This document shows, one piece after another, positions 16,348 to 24,131 of a DNA stretch of 64,000 nt. Below the pieces are notes generated by a model. That model saw only the letters and a list, made by a program, of their open reading frames with translations. It searched no databases and had not been told where the DNA came from. The first letter of the stretch is position 1, and each line of letters opens with the position of its first letter. The stretch is from Agathobaculum massiliense (GTDB taxonomy: Bacteria > Bacillota > Clostridia > Oscillospirales > Butyricicoccaceae). The position numbers and the translations under genes are program-made. The stretch lies in contig NZ_OMPN01000001.1 in NCBI RefSeq assembly GCF_900291975.1, positions 1,798,001 through 1,862,000 of the forward strand, read 5' to 3'.

Positions 16348-17349
16348 TTACAGGGAAACCTCCTTGCCCTCCGCGATCGAGCGCTCGATCGCGTCGACCA
16401 CGCGGAGCGTGTTGAGGGCGTCCTCCGGCGTGATGATGGACTTGGTGCCGCTCAGGATGTTGCCGATAAAGGCCATGATCTCCTCGGACAGGTCGCCGGA
16501 CGGCGCGCCGTTGCAGTTGTACCAGTGGCGCGAATCCGGATACAGGACGCCGCTGCCGGTCACGAAGCGTACGCCGTTGTCGCACGCATCGACATAGGCC
16601 ACGCCCTTGGTGCCGACCAGCTCGACCTTGTCGTCGATGATCGTGGGCGAATTCTCCGGCAGCACCCAGCATGCCTCAAGGCACGCGACCGCGCCGTTTT
16701 CATAGGTGACGAGCGCGTAAATCACATCGTCCATGCCGTATTCCTTGAGCAGCACGCTGCGGGCCTTGGCGAACACCTTGACCGGCTTGCAGCCCATGAA
16801 CCAGTTGACATAGTCGATGTCGTGGATCATGACGTGCATGGACAGGTCGGACGCGCCGATGTAGCGGCGGGGGCCGACGATCGGGCTGTTGCGGCGGCAG
16901 TACATATGGATGATGTCGCCCAGCTCGCCGGCGTCCAGGCGCTGCTTGATCATGTTGAAGCGCGGGTCAAAGCGGAGCAGGAAGCCCAGCGAGAACACCT
17001 TGTCGTAATCCTTGAGGATCTCGTACATTGCCTCCCCGTCGGCCAGCTCCTTGGCGAGCGGCTTTTCGAGCAGGATGTGCTTTTTGTTGGCGACCGCGAT
17101 CTCGACCGCCTCGCGGTGCATGTTGTCGGGCAGGACGATCGAAACCGCGTCGATCTCCGGATTTTCGAGCAGGTCCTTATAGTTCTTATAAGTCTGACAG
17201 CCGTACTCCTTTTCCGCCTCCGCGCGGCGCTCGTCGTTAAATTCGCATACCGCGACGAGGTCTACGCCGGGCAGCTTGTTATAAATGCCTGCATGGATCT
17301 GGCCCATCTGGCCGAAGCCAATGACGCCTACTTTGAGGTTCTTGTTCAT
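16348..17349 (-). CDS. Gfo/Idh/MocA-family oxidoreductase
   Basis: NAD(P)-dependent sugar or polyol dehydrogenase, first gene of the operon (333 residues). The Rossmann motif GVIGFGQMGQIHAG lies at residues 8-21, the EKPLAKE motif that includes the catalytic lysine near residue 97, and an HDIDYVNWFMG segment near residue 180. It resembles inositol 2-dehydrogenases and related enzymes. Placed directly before a mannitol-type PTS permease, it may oxidise the imported polyol phosphate in place of MtlD. This is inference from context. Confidence 0.88.
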   Translation of the reverse strand: MNKNLKVGVIGFGQMGQIHAGIYNKLPGVDLVAVCEFNDERRAEAEKEYGCQTYKNYKDLLENPEIDAVSIVLPDNMHREAVEIAVANKKHILLEKPLAKELADGEAMYEILKDYDKVFSLGFLLRFDPRFNMIKQRLDAGELGDIIHMYCRRNSPIVGPRRYIGASDLSMHVMIHDIDYVNWFMGCKPVKVFAKARSVLLKEYGMDDVIYALVTYENGAVACLEACWVLPENSPTIIDDKVELVGTKGVAYVDACDNGVRFVTGSGVLYPDSRHWYNCNGAPSGDLSEEIMAFIGNILSGTKSIITPEDALNTLRVVDAIERSIAEGKEVSL

Positions 17350-17449
17350 GATGCATTCTCCTTTTCTATGTTGGACCTTTTTGTGGAAGGTTTGCCCACG
17401 GGTTGGGGGGACGGCGCCGCGTTTTTTTCGGCGTTTTTGCGTTTGCCTG

Positions 17450-17478
17450 TTGCAAAATCGCGACGGTTATACTATGAT
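17450..17478 (+). promoter_or_regulatory. Promoter of the RpiR regulator gene
   Basis: TTGCAA (17450-17455), 17 bases, TATGAT (17473-17478), 34 bases before the start and followed by AGGAGG. It lies in the region shared with the divergent sugar operon. Confidence 0.65.
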
Positions 17479-17511
17479 TGTTAAAGAATAAACTATCTTC
17501 AGGAGGAAACC

Positions 17512-18321
17512 ATGGCTGATCTGAGTTTTCAAAACCGGCTGCAGTTTTTCGGCTTCCGGCTCAGCAAAAGTGAACAGAAGATCGCCGCTTATATCGTCGC
17601 CCATCCGGAGCAGGCAGCGTCGATCGCCAGCCAGGAGCTTGCGCAGGCCATCGGCACGTCCAACTCCACGCTGACCCGCTTCTGCAAAAAGCTGGATTAC
17701 CGGAATTATATCGAATTCCAGACCCTGCTGGCAGCCGAGGGGACGCCGGGCCAGACGCCCGACCAGACCATTCGCCGCATCGACCATTATTACGAGCGCA
17801 CGCTGGACGCGGCCTGCGAGCTGGTGCAGCCCGAGGACTTGGACGCGTTTGTCGACCGAATTCACCAGGCGGACAAAATCCTGATCTTCGGCCTGGGCAG
17901 CTCGGGCCTGACCGCGAGCGAGTTCAACATGCGGCTGGTGCAGATGGGCTTTACCTCAAGCGTGATGACCGATACGTTCCTGATGCGCGTGCAGTCCAGC
18001 CTGTTCTCGCCGAAGGACCTGATTATCGCGGTGTCCAACTCCGGCGAAACGCCCGAGGTGGTCAGCGCGTGCCGGATCGCGAAATCGGCGGGCGTGCAGA
18101 TATGCCTGCTTACGCAGAGTAGCCGCACCGAGCTGGCGAAGATGGCGGATGCCATCCTGCTGGCCGGGGACATCGGGCAGGTGGGGGACGAGAAGTTCAT
18201 CAATTCCCAGATGCCCCTGGTGTTCCTGATCGATGCGATTACCTACCGGCTGTTGGAGGACCCGAAATGCAGGGAAAACCGCGACCGCGCGCTGTATACC
18301 CTGTTCCACCGGAATTTTTGA
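17512..18321 (+). CDS. RpiR/MurR-family transcriptional regulator
   Basis: A 269-residue sugar-phosphate-responsive regulator. The N-terminal HTH_6 domain (about residues 8-80) reads LSKSEQKIAAYIVAHPEQAA, then TSNSTLTRFCKKL. The C-terminal SIS domain (about 120-255) has ILIFGLGSSGLTASEF and VSNSGETPEVV, which bind phosphosugars. It is divergent from the Gfo/Idh-PTS operon and convergent with nanE, so it most likely controls the local carbohydrate genes with a phosphorylated intermediate as effector. Confidence 0.9.
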   Translation: MADLSFQNRLQFFGFRLSKSEQKIAAYIVAHPEQAASIASQELAQAIGTSNSTLTRFCKKLDYRNYIEFQTLLAAEGTPGQTPDQTIRRIDHYYERTLDAACELVQPEDLDAFVDRIHQADKILIFGLGSSGLTASEFNMRLVQMGFTSSVMTDTFLMRVQSSLFSPKDLIIAVSNSGETPEVVSACRIAKSAGVQICLLTQSSRTELAKMADAILLAGDIGQVGDEKFINSQMPLVFLIDAITYRLLEDPKCRENRDRALYTLFHRNF

Positions 18322-18327
18322 ATCGGA

Positions 18328-18351
18328 AGAGCGCTCCGGCGCTCTTTTTTT
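18328..18351 (+). terminator. Terminator of rpiR gene
   Basis: AGAGCGC (18328-18334) pairs with GCGCTCT (18339-18345), followed by T-rich tail. Confidence 0.85.
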
Positions 18352-18360
18352 GCGCCCGCT

Positions 18361-19044
18361 TTACGTTGCGTAAATCGCGTCGGTAAAGGCTTTGGTGATC
18401 AGCTGGGGACGGGTGATCGCGCCGCCGGTGACAACCGCGTGCGCGCCCAGTTCGATGCAGCGGCGCGCCTTGGCCGGGGTATCGACGTGGCCCTCCGCGA
18501 TGACCGGAATATGTACCGCGGCGAGAATGGCCTTGAGGCGGGAGAAATCGTCGTCCGCGATATTGTGTCCCGCGGACTGGGCGGTATAGCCCATGAGCGT
18601 GGTGGAAACGCAGTCAAAGCCGAGCCGCTCCGCGCGGACCGCCTCCTCCAGCGTGGCGATATCCGCCATCAGCAGCTTGCCGGGCGCGGCGGCGCGGGCC
18701 TTTTGGAAAAAGTCCCCGAGCGTCTCGCCTTGATAGCGGGGGCGGTCGGTTGCGTCAAACGCGATCATGGCGCAGCCCGTTCCGGCCAGCTCTTCTATTT
18801 CGCGGAGCGTGGGGGTGATATAGATGGGGGAACCCTCGTAGTCCCGCTTGACGATGCCGATGATCGGCAGGTCGGTGTTTTGGGCGATTTCGTTGATATC
18901 AGCCGCGGTGTTGGCGCGGATGCCTACGGCGCCGCCCTCGGCCGCTGCGCGTGCCATGCGCCCCATGATGAACGAGGAGTGCAGGGGTTCGTTTTCCAGC
19001 GCCTGACAGGATACGATCAACCCGCCTTTGACCTGATCGAGCAT
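18361..19044 (-). CDS. nanE: N-acetylmannosamine-6-phosphate 2-epimerase
   Basis: Converts ManNAc-6-phosphate to GlcNAc-6-phosphate in sialic acid and N-acetylmannosamine catabolism. It is a TIM-barrel protein of 227 residues; GGLIVSCQALENEPLHSS at the N-terminus, LPIIGIVKRDYEGSPIYITP near residue 75 and VIAEGHVDTPAKA near residue 180 are characteristic. No nanA, nanK or nagAB are next to it, though the ROK kinase of the neighbouring operon could phosphorylate ManNAc. It has its own strong promoter with a central palindrome, and AGGAGG before the start. Confidence 0.93.
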   Translation of the reverse strand: MLDQVKGGLIVSCQALENEPLHSSFIMGRMARAAAEGGAVGIRANTAADINEIAQNTDLPIIGIVKRDYEGSPIYITPTLREIEELAGTGCAMIAFDATDRPRYQGETLGDFFQKARAAAPGKLLMADIATLEEAVRAERLGFDCVSTTLMGYTAQSAGHNIADDDFSRLKAILAAVHIPVIAEGHVDTPAKARRCIELGAHAVVTGGAITRPQLITKAFTDAIYAT

Positions 19045-19079
19045 ACTGTCATCCTCCTATCGGTATTGTTTTCATTTTT

Positions 19080-19108
19080 ATTATACAAAGTGAAAATATT
19101 TTCGTCAA
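19080..19108 (-). promoter_or_regulatory. Promoter of nanE with palindromic operator candidate
   Basis: On the minus strand: TTGACG (19103-19108), 17 bases, TATAAT (19080-19085). The spacer holds the perfect palindrome GAAAATATTTTC (19092-19103), an obvious regulator-binding candidate. Confidence 0.7.
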
Positions 19109-19280
19109 GACGATGGAACAATTTGGATGGACAAATTTCAAAGGGATTTTTGAGCAGTTTGACCATATGTTCGTCTGTTTGAATAGGAAAGCAATAGTTA
19201 AATTGACATATATGGAAAAAGCGTGACAAAAAGGCGTATTCCGGCCGCGCCTGCCGCAAAATTACCGTCTCTATAGGAAA

Positions 19281-19313
19281 GTCCGTTTTAACGGACAAGC
19301 AATCCGCTATACT
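19281..19313 (+). promoter_or_regulatory. Inverted repeat and -10 element before the small membrane gene
   Basis: GTCCGTT-TT-AACGGAC (19281-19296) lies where the -35 region would be, upstream of TATACT (19308-19313). The rest of the 19045-19345 gap holds only the nanE promoter and AT-rich sequence, including an unpaired TTGACA at 19203-19208. Confidence 0.45.
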
Positions 19314-19345
19314 GAAGCCATCAAAAGGAAGCGGAGGAATACCGG

Positions 19346-19567
19346 ATGAAAAAAAGACTGGGCAGTGCCCTGCAGGCAGCGGGGGGCGCGATCTTATTTC
19401 TGGCGGCGGGGGCGTCGGACACGGGCGCGGTTTCGGCCGGCGGGCTGGCCTTTTCTATCTTATGCGCCGCGCTTCTGTTTTTCACAGGCCGCGCGCTGCG
19501 CCGCCGGAAAAAGCCTGCATCCTGCCGCCGCATGGGGCGGGCGCTGCCTGCCGCCGCGGGACGGTAA
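19346..19567 (+). CDS. Small two-segment membrane protein, unknown
   Basis: A 73-residue protein with two hydrophobic stretches (about residues 8-24 and 30-49), the second ending in FFTGRALRRRKK, and a basic arginine-rich tail. A good ribosome site (AGCGGAGG) and an upstream -10 with a palindrome make it likely to be real. I do not recognise the family. It is followed by a strong terminator and is convergent with the cell-wall operon. Confidence 0.5.
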   Translation: MKKRLGSALQAAGGAILFLAAGASDTGAVSAGGLAFSILCAALLFFTGRALRRRKKPASCRRMGRALPAAAGR

Positions 19568-19579
19568 GGGGGACGGCAA

Positions 19580-19620
19580 GGGGCGCCGAAAGCATGTGCT
19601 TTCGGCGCCCCTGTGTTTTT
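19580..19620 (+). terminator. Terminator of the small membrane gene
   Basis: About 15-bp GC-rich stem (19580-19594 with 19597-19611), then a T-rich tail to 19620. Confidence 0.85.
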
Positions 19621-19651
19621 TCCTATCCGTATGTCCGTCCGCTGCGGAGAG

Positions 19652-21025
19652 TTAATAGCCCTTTTCGACCGCTGCGGTCAACACTCTGGAGGCCACTGTA
19701 CCCGCGACCGACGAGCCGCCGCCGCCGTTTTCCACCAGCACGATGAACGCGTAAGGGGTCGCCTCGTCGCGCAGGAAGCCGGTGAACCAGGCGTTTGGGG
19801 TCTTGCCCCCGCCGACCTCGGCCGTGCCGGACTTGGCGCAGATGTCCATGCCCGGGAAGCGGTCCTGTCCATAGGTTTCGATCACGTTGTTGTGCATCAT
19901 ATCCGCGATGGTATCCGCAGTGTCCGCGTCGATCAGCTTATCCGACTTATGGGCGAAGTAAAGACCGGTCGGCAAACCGTAGTCCGTGGTGGTTTTTTCG
20001 ATCAGGCGCGGCAGGGCGGCCTTGCCGCCGTTGGCGATTGCGCCCATATACAGCATCATATTGATCGGACACATGGTATCCTCGCCCTGGCCGACACCCG
20101 CCCAGGCGAGCTGGTTGTCGTTTCCGTCAAAGTTGAAGCGGCCCTCCGAGGTGCGGATGCCGTCCACCCGTATGGCGGTGGTCAGGCCGGCCGCGTCCGT
20201 ATATTTCTGCATGGTATTCCCACCCAGTTCGACCGCGAGCTGGCCGAACACGCCGTTGCAGGAGTTCGCCAGCGCATCCTCAATGTCCATCTGCCCATGC
20301 GCATACGGGCAGGTGACCGTATCGCCCCCGATTTCGACCGAACCGGTGCAGTTCCAAGTGCGGGAAAACAGGTCGGGCAGGTTCTCGACCGCCGCGTTGA
20401 GTGTGACCACCTTGAAGATCGAGCCGGGGATGGAGTTCGCGGACAGCAGGCGGTTGACGTACACACCCTCCCACGAGGGGTCGTCCGGATCGATGGCCGG
20501 CGGGTCGGCGGGGTCGAACGACGGCGTGGATACCATGCACAGGATCTCGCCCGTCTTATAGTTGTACACGCCCACCGTGCCGTTCATGCCGCCGAGCGCC
20601 TGATAAGCGATATTGTTAAGATAGGCGTCGATCGTCAGGTACAGGTTGTTGCCCGTGCCGAGCGGAGAATACACGCCGGTCAGCAGGTTATAGCCGGAAA
20701 GCTTGTCCGCGAACGCGGTCAGCGCACCCGCGCCGATGTTGCCGGCCGGATCACCGACCGCGTGCAGGGTGGCGCGGCGCACGGCGCTGTCCGGATAATA
20801 GGTGCGGTTTCCGTTTTCATCCAGCGAGGAAAGCACGTCGCCGTCCCGATCGAGGATGGTGCCGCCCTTGAGCTGGCCGGAATTGCTGTACAGGTGGCGG
20901 TTATAGGGATAGGAGGCCCAGTCGCCGCCATCCACCACGAAACGGAAGCAGAACAGCAGCAGCCCGACGCCCAGCAGAGCCGCGAGGATCAGGCAGAACA
21001 CGCCGCGTTTTTCGATTTTCCGCAC
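19652..21025 (-). CDS. Penicillin-binding transpeptidase (PbpA/class B-like)
   Basis: Peptidoglycan D,D-transpeptidase anchored by one N-terminal membrane helix (residues 9-28). The active-site serine motif is SIFK (near residue 205), the second motif SCN (near residue 250) and the third KSGT (near residue 400). At 457 residues with only a short N-terminal region it resembles the compact PbpA/SpoVD-like class B enzymes. Its GTG start follows the TGA of the FtsW/RodA gene directly, with GGGAGG upstream, so the polymerase-type partner and the transpeptidase are translated together. Confidence 0.9.
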   Translation of the reverse strand: MRKIEKRGVFCLILAALLGVGLLLFCFRFVVDGGDWASYPYNRHLYSNSGQLKGGTILDRDGDVLSSLDENGNRTYYPDSAVRRATLHAVGDPAGNIGAGALTAFADKLSGYNLLTGVYSPLGTGNNLYLTIDAYLNNIAYQALGGMNGTVGVYNYKTGEILCMVSTPSFDPADPPAIDPDDPSWEGVYVNRLLSANSIPGSIFKVVTLNAAVENLPDLFSRTWNCTGSVEIGGDTVTCPYAHGQMDIEDALANSCNGVFGQLAVELGGNTMQKYTDAAGLTTAIRVDGIRTSEGRFNFDGNDNQLAWAGVGQGEDTMCPINMMLYMGAIANGGKAALPRLIEKTTTDYGLPTGLYFAHKSDKLIDADTADTIADMMHNNVIETYGQDRFPGMDICAKSGTAEVGGGKTPNAWFTGFLRDEATPYAFIVLVENGGGGSSVAGTVASRVLTAAVEKGY

Positions 21026-22777
21026 TCAATCCACCTCCCCGCGCAGCTCGCGCCGGCTGGGCAGCCGAACCGCGAACGAAGCGTTTTGGCGCGTGTCCGT
21101 GGCCTTCAAAAAGGCGAGCATGCCCCACGCGGACAGCATGGACGAGCCGCCGTTCGAGACAAACGGCAGGGTCACGCCCGTGAACGGCAGGATATCCACC
21201 GCGCCGAATACGTTCAGGCAGGTCTGGAACACGAGCAGGCTGGTCGCGGCGCAGGCCGCGATTGTGTAAAAGCTCGACCGTCCCGCGCGGCAGGCACGCA
21301 CCGCAAACACAGCCAGCGTGATGATGCACAGCACGGTCAGCACAGCGATTACCAGCCCCCACTCCTCGCACAGCATGCCGAACACGATATCCGTGTCCGC
21401 CGCGGCCAGACCGGAGAGCCAGCCCTTGCCCGCGCCCACGCCGATCATGCCGCCCGAAGCAGCGGCGGTCAGCGTGTGGGTCTGCTGGAAGCCCGCGCCG
21501 TACACATCCTCCCAGATATGGCCCCAAGAGGCAAAGCGCGCCGCAACATGCCCCTTGACGGTCAGCAGCACCATGCCGCCGGCGAAGCAGCCCGCGCAGA
21601 TCAGGCCGAGCGTCGCGAAGTCGCCCGAGCGCAGGTAGGCGATGACCAGGAAGGTGACGAAAAACACCAGCGCGGTGCCGAAGTCGTTCTGCAGCGCCAG
21701 ACACGCGCCGCAGATGCCGGTCAGGCCGATGAACAGCCACAGGTTGCGCTTGTTGAACAGGCGGTCGAGTGTGGCCGCGCCCGCGAAGATATAGCAGATT
21801 TTGGCCAGCTCGGAGGGCTGGAGCGACAGGCCGCCCAGCCGGATCCATGCCTTGGCGCCGCCCTCGCTTGACCCGATCAGCAGCGTGATCACCAGCATGC
21901 CGACCGCCGCCGCGCCCATGATCCAGCGCACCCTCTGCGCACGGGTCAGGTCGCGCAGGAAAAAGCCGAGGACCAGGAAGATCGCCAGCCCCATCAGGAT
22001 GGCGACGAGCTGCTTGGGGCATTCGTCCGGCACGGTCGAGCCGGTCACGGCCAGCGACAGCGTGCACAGGAAAAAGGCGATGGTTTCCATCTCAAAGCCG
22101 ATGCGTCGGAACGAGCGCAGCACGATAAAATAGCCCCAGCACACGGCCGTGAATGTGAGGAACGTGAGCGGGACGGTAACGGAGGCGTTCTCGCCCGCGG
22201 CAACGATGAGCTGCAGCGCGGTCAGCACCTGGAACAGCGTCAGCAGCACAAGCGAGCCCCACATGCCGGCCGGCCGGCCCTCCACGCGGCGCTCGGCCAT
22301 TTGCTCGCGCTTTTCCTCGGCCGAGATCGGCACCAGCATGGTCGGGATGCCGCCGAACGAGAGCGTGTCCCCATCCTCGACGACCGCGTATTCGTCCACC
22401 GGCAGGTCGTTTACCTTGACGCCGCCCTTGGAGCCGAGGTCGTATACCGTCCACGAGCCGTCGTCCTCGCGGATGAGCGCGGCGTGCTGGCGGGACACCG
22501 AGGGGTATTCGAGCTGCACGTCGCACGCGGGCGCGCGGCCGATGATGTTTTCCCAGTGGGTGATGGGCAGGCGCACGCCGTTGGCCATGCCGAGATAGCC
22601 CCAGACCTCGTCCGGATGCTTGACTTTCCACAGCGAGCGGATCGCGCCGACCAGGATCATCAGCGCCAGCAGCGGGAACACAAAACGGACGACCGTTGTG
22701 TACCACGCGCCGACGAGCGGGTTTTCCGCCAGAAAGACGGTCAGCGTATCCAGAAGGCGCTGTAAAGCGTCGGTCAT
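21026..22777 (-). CDS. FHA domain fused to FtsW/RodA/SpoVE-type glycan polymerase
   Basis: A 583-residue protein. One membrane helix (about residues 28-48) leads to a cytoplasmic FHA domain (about 65-155) with the phosphothreonine-binding pattern IIGRAPACD, SVSRQHAALI and DLGSKGGVKVN. The SEDS domain (about 175-570) has roughly ten helices and the signatures AKAWIRLGGLSLQPSELAK and LQNDFGTALV. SEDS proteins polymerise lipid II into glycan; the FHA domain suggests control by a Ser/Thr kinase. It is coupled to the transpeptidase gene after it. A -10 TATAAT lies at 22822-22827 on the minus strand. Confidence 0.9.
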   Translation of the reverse strand: MTDALQRLLDTLTVFLAENPLVGAWYTTVVRFVFPLLALMILVGAIRSLWKVKHPDEVWGYLGMANGVRLPITHWENIIGRAPACDVQLEYPSVSRQHAALIREDDGSWTVYDLGSKGGVKVNDLPVDEYAVVEDGDTLSFGGIPTMLVPISAEEKREQMAERRVEGRPAGMWGSLVLLTLFQVLTALQLIVAAGENASVTVPLTFLTFTAVCWGYFIVLRSFRRIGFEMETIAFFLCTLSLAVTGSTVPDECPKQLVAILMGLAIFLVLGFFLRDLTRAQRVRWIMGAAAVGMLVITLLIGSSEGGAKAWIRLGGLSLQPSELAKICYIFAGAATLDRLFNKRNLWLFIGLTGICGACLALQNDFGTALVFFVTFLVIAYLRSGDFATLGLICAGCFAGGMVLLTVKGHVAARFASWGHIWEDVYGAGFQQTHTLTAAASGGMIGVGAGKGWLSGLAAADTDIVFGMLCEEWGLVIAVLTVLCIITLAVFAVRACRAGRSSFYTIAACAATSLLVFQTCLNVFGAVDILPFTGVTLPFVSNGGSSMLSAWGMLAFLKATDTRQNASFAVRLPSRRELRGEVD

Positions 22778-23008
22778 GTTTGGTTTCCTCCCTTCAGGGA
22801 ACTTGGGTTGATAACCTATATATTATAGCACGGCTTGTCAAGCGAAGCGTGAACGGACGGTAAAAAACGGGGCTTTCAGCCGTTTTCCGCTCCTTCCCGC
22901 CGGAAAAATGCCGTGCGGCCGCGGGCTTCGTTTCGGAGGCTGCTGAATATTTTTCCTTTCGACTGTTTTTTTCCCAATTGGACGGATTCCAGCTTACCTG
23001 ATAATGCA

Positions 23009-23071
23009 CTCGTTAAATGGATGGAGCTGAAATTCATAAAGCTAAATGAAAGAACGGAGGGCAGAGGCTCC
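23009..23071 (+). repeat. Degenerate direct repeat, copy A
   Basis: Aligns without gaps to 23699-23761, identical at about two thirds of positions by hand count. Read in one frame the copies give similar peptides (LVKWMELKFIKLNE and LVKMMELKPISPN). The two copies flank the low-GC membrane gene at 23180-23539. Confidence 0.5.
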
Positions 23072-23130
23072 CTTTTACCCTTTGGACTGATCTAGGCTTA
23101 CCGAATAATTTCTTCGTCGAAATGCACAGA

Positions 23131-23165
23131 AAAAGCTCCACCCTTTGAATAGGCGGAGCTTTTAT
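23131..23165. terminator. Terminator of the low-GC membrane gene
   Basis: AAAAGCTCC (23131-23139) and GGAGCTTTT (23155-23163), with A/T runs on both sides, so it can act in either direction. Confidence 0.75.
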
Positions 23166-23179
23166 GATATAATTATGTT

Positions 23180-23539
23180 TTATTTAACAGGTCGGGACTT
23201 AACTTTTTCTTTATTCGCAAATGCACTAACCAACATTGCAATAATGCTAATTAAGAGATAACATCCGCCATACAATAAAAACGCCGGCTCACCCATTTCA
23301 AAGAATGTCCATGTACCTGCTAAGAAAATGATAATTGTAACAATTGGCAGCCACCATAAAGTTTTAACATTCTTGCCTGCAAATACGCCAACGATTATAG
23401 AATAAATAGGATTAACAGTAAAAAGCAAAAAAACAGTGGTAATCATTCCAGCGTCATTTGGTACTAATGTAACAGCAAGCCACGGTAAAATAAACATGAG
23501 GAAAACCGATGCTATTAGATAATAAATAATCTTCTTCAT
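23180..23539 (-). CDS. Four-helix membrane protein, unknown, low GC
   Basis: A 119-residue protein with four hydrophobic segments (about residues 4-24, 32-52, 60-80, 88-108) and a lysine-rich C-terminus (ANKEKVKSRPVK). Codon and base use are much more AT-rich than the surrounding genes, suggesting recent acquisition. AAGGAGG lies just before the start. It is bracketed by the two copies of a degenerate repeat. I do not recognise the family. Confidence 0.65.
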   Translation of the reverse strand: MKKIIYYLIASVFLMFILPWLAVTLVPNDAGMITTVFLLFTVNPIYSIIVGVFAGKNVKTLWWLPIVTIIIFLAGTWTFFEMGEPAFLLYGGCYLLISIIAMLVSAFANKEKVKSRPVK

Positions 23540-23698
23540 ATAGACCTCCTTAACTTGAACTGTCGTTCTGTATCTTTTGTATCATTTTATTAAATTTTCT
23601 ATTTATTTTACAATACTTTAGTGTTTCTTTCAACGTATGAAAAGATGCCGAAGTTGCCTTTGGTTCTTTTCGAGCCTTGTATTGGTCGAGCAGTGAAT

Positions 23699-23761
23699 TT
23701 AGTGAAAATGATGGAGTTGAAGCCCATCAGTCCAAATGTAAAAAGGGAGCGCAGGGGACCG
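23699..23761 (+). repeat. Degenerate direct repeat, copy B
   Basis: Second copy of the repeat seen at 23009-23071, in the same orientation, ending just before the promoter of the glycine-riboswitch transcript. Confidence 0.5.
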
Positions 23762-23764
23762 CGC

Positions 23765-23793
23765 TTGACAGATGCACCGCGAAATGGTACACT
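23765..23793 (+). promoter_or_regulatory. Promoter of glycine-riboswitch/AGCS transcript
   Basis: Perfect TTGACA (23765-23770), 17 bases, TACACT (23788-23793). Transcription would start near 23800, about 30 bases before the first aptamer. Confidence 0.8.
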
Positions 23794-23830
23794 AATATTC
23801 TAAGATTATATCGCGACAAACGAAGTTTGC

Positions 23831-24003
23831 AGGAAAAAGCCGCGCGGCTTGCCGAAGGAGCAAAACTCTCAGGTGTCCGGTTTTCCGGATGAGGACTGTA
23901 AACGGATGCGGCTCTGGAGAACGCCCCGCAGGGGGGCTGCCGAAGGTGCAACGCGTGCGGCTGGGGGCCGCGCGCCAATCTCTCAGGCAAAAGGACAGAG
24001 TTT
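23831..24003 (+). promoter_or_regulatory. Tandem glycine riboswitch (gcvT motif)
   Basis: Two glycine aptamers in series. The first holds GCCGAAGGAGCAA and ACTCTCAGGT (about 23831-23908). The second holds GCTGCCGAAGGTGCAA and TCTCTCAGGCAAAAGGACAG (about 23910-24003), with the usual CTCTGGAGA at its 5' side. An intrinsic terminator lies downstream before the start codon. Tandem glycine aptamers usually switch genes on when glycine is plentiful. Here they control an AGCS amino-acid symporter. Confidence 0.93.
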
Positions 24004-24065
24004 GGGGACTAATCGGGCACGGGCCGGCGCTTTGCGCGCGGCGCGGCGTCCGTTCGTTTTCTGTG

Positions 24066-24098
24066 AGCCGGAACCCTTGGTGGTTCTGGCTTTTTTGT
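24066..24098 (+). terminator. Riboswitch expression-platform terminator
   Basis: AGCCGGAACC (24066-24075) pairs with GGTTCTGGCT (24082-24091; one G-U), followed by T6. It lies 34 bases before the AGCS start, placed for transcription attenuation by the glycine aptamers. Confidence 0.8.
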
Positions 24099-24131
24099 TT
24101 GCCGCGGAAAGAAAAAGGGGATTGTAAGACA

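Larger units (their letters stand above)
22778..23179. other. Intergenic region with degenerate repeat copy A
   Basis: About 400 bases without a convincing gene. It holds the minus-strand promoter of the cell-wall operon near 22822, repeat copy A (23009-23071), which matches 23699-23761, and the terminator at 23131-23163. A 60-codon open frame (22913-23095) has no good ribosome site. Confidence 0.6.

Noticed and set aside
17350-17511. A copy of the nanE palindrome at the PTS operon promoter
   Set aside because: GAAAATATTTTC is not present there; no clear dyad was found, so shared RpiR control is unproven.
19613-21871. Long open frame antisense to the transpeptidase and SEDS genes
   Set aside because: Same reason; its translated product is low-complexity Arg/Ala/Gly/Gln with no motif.
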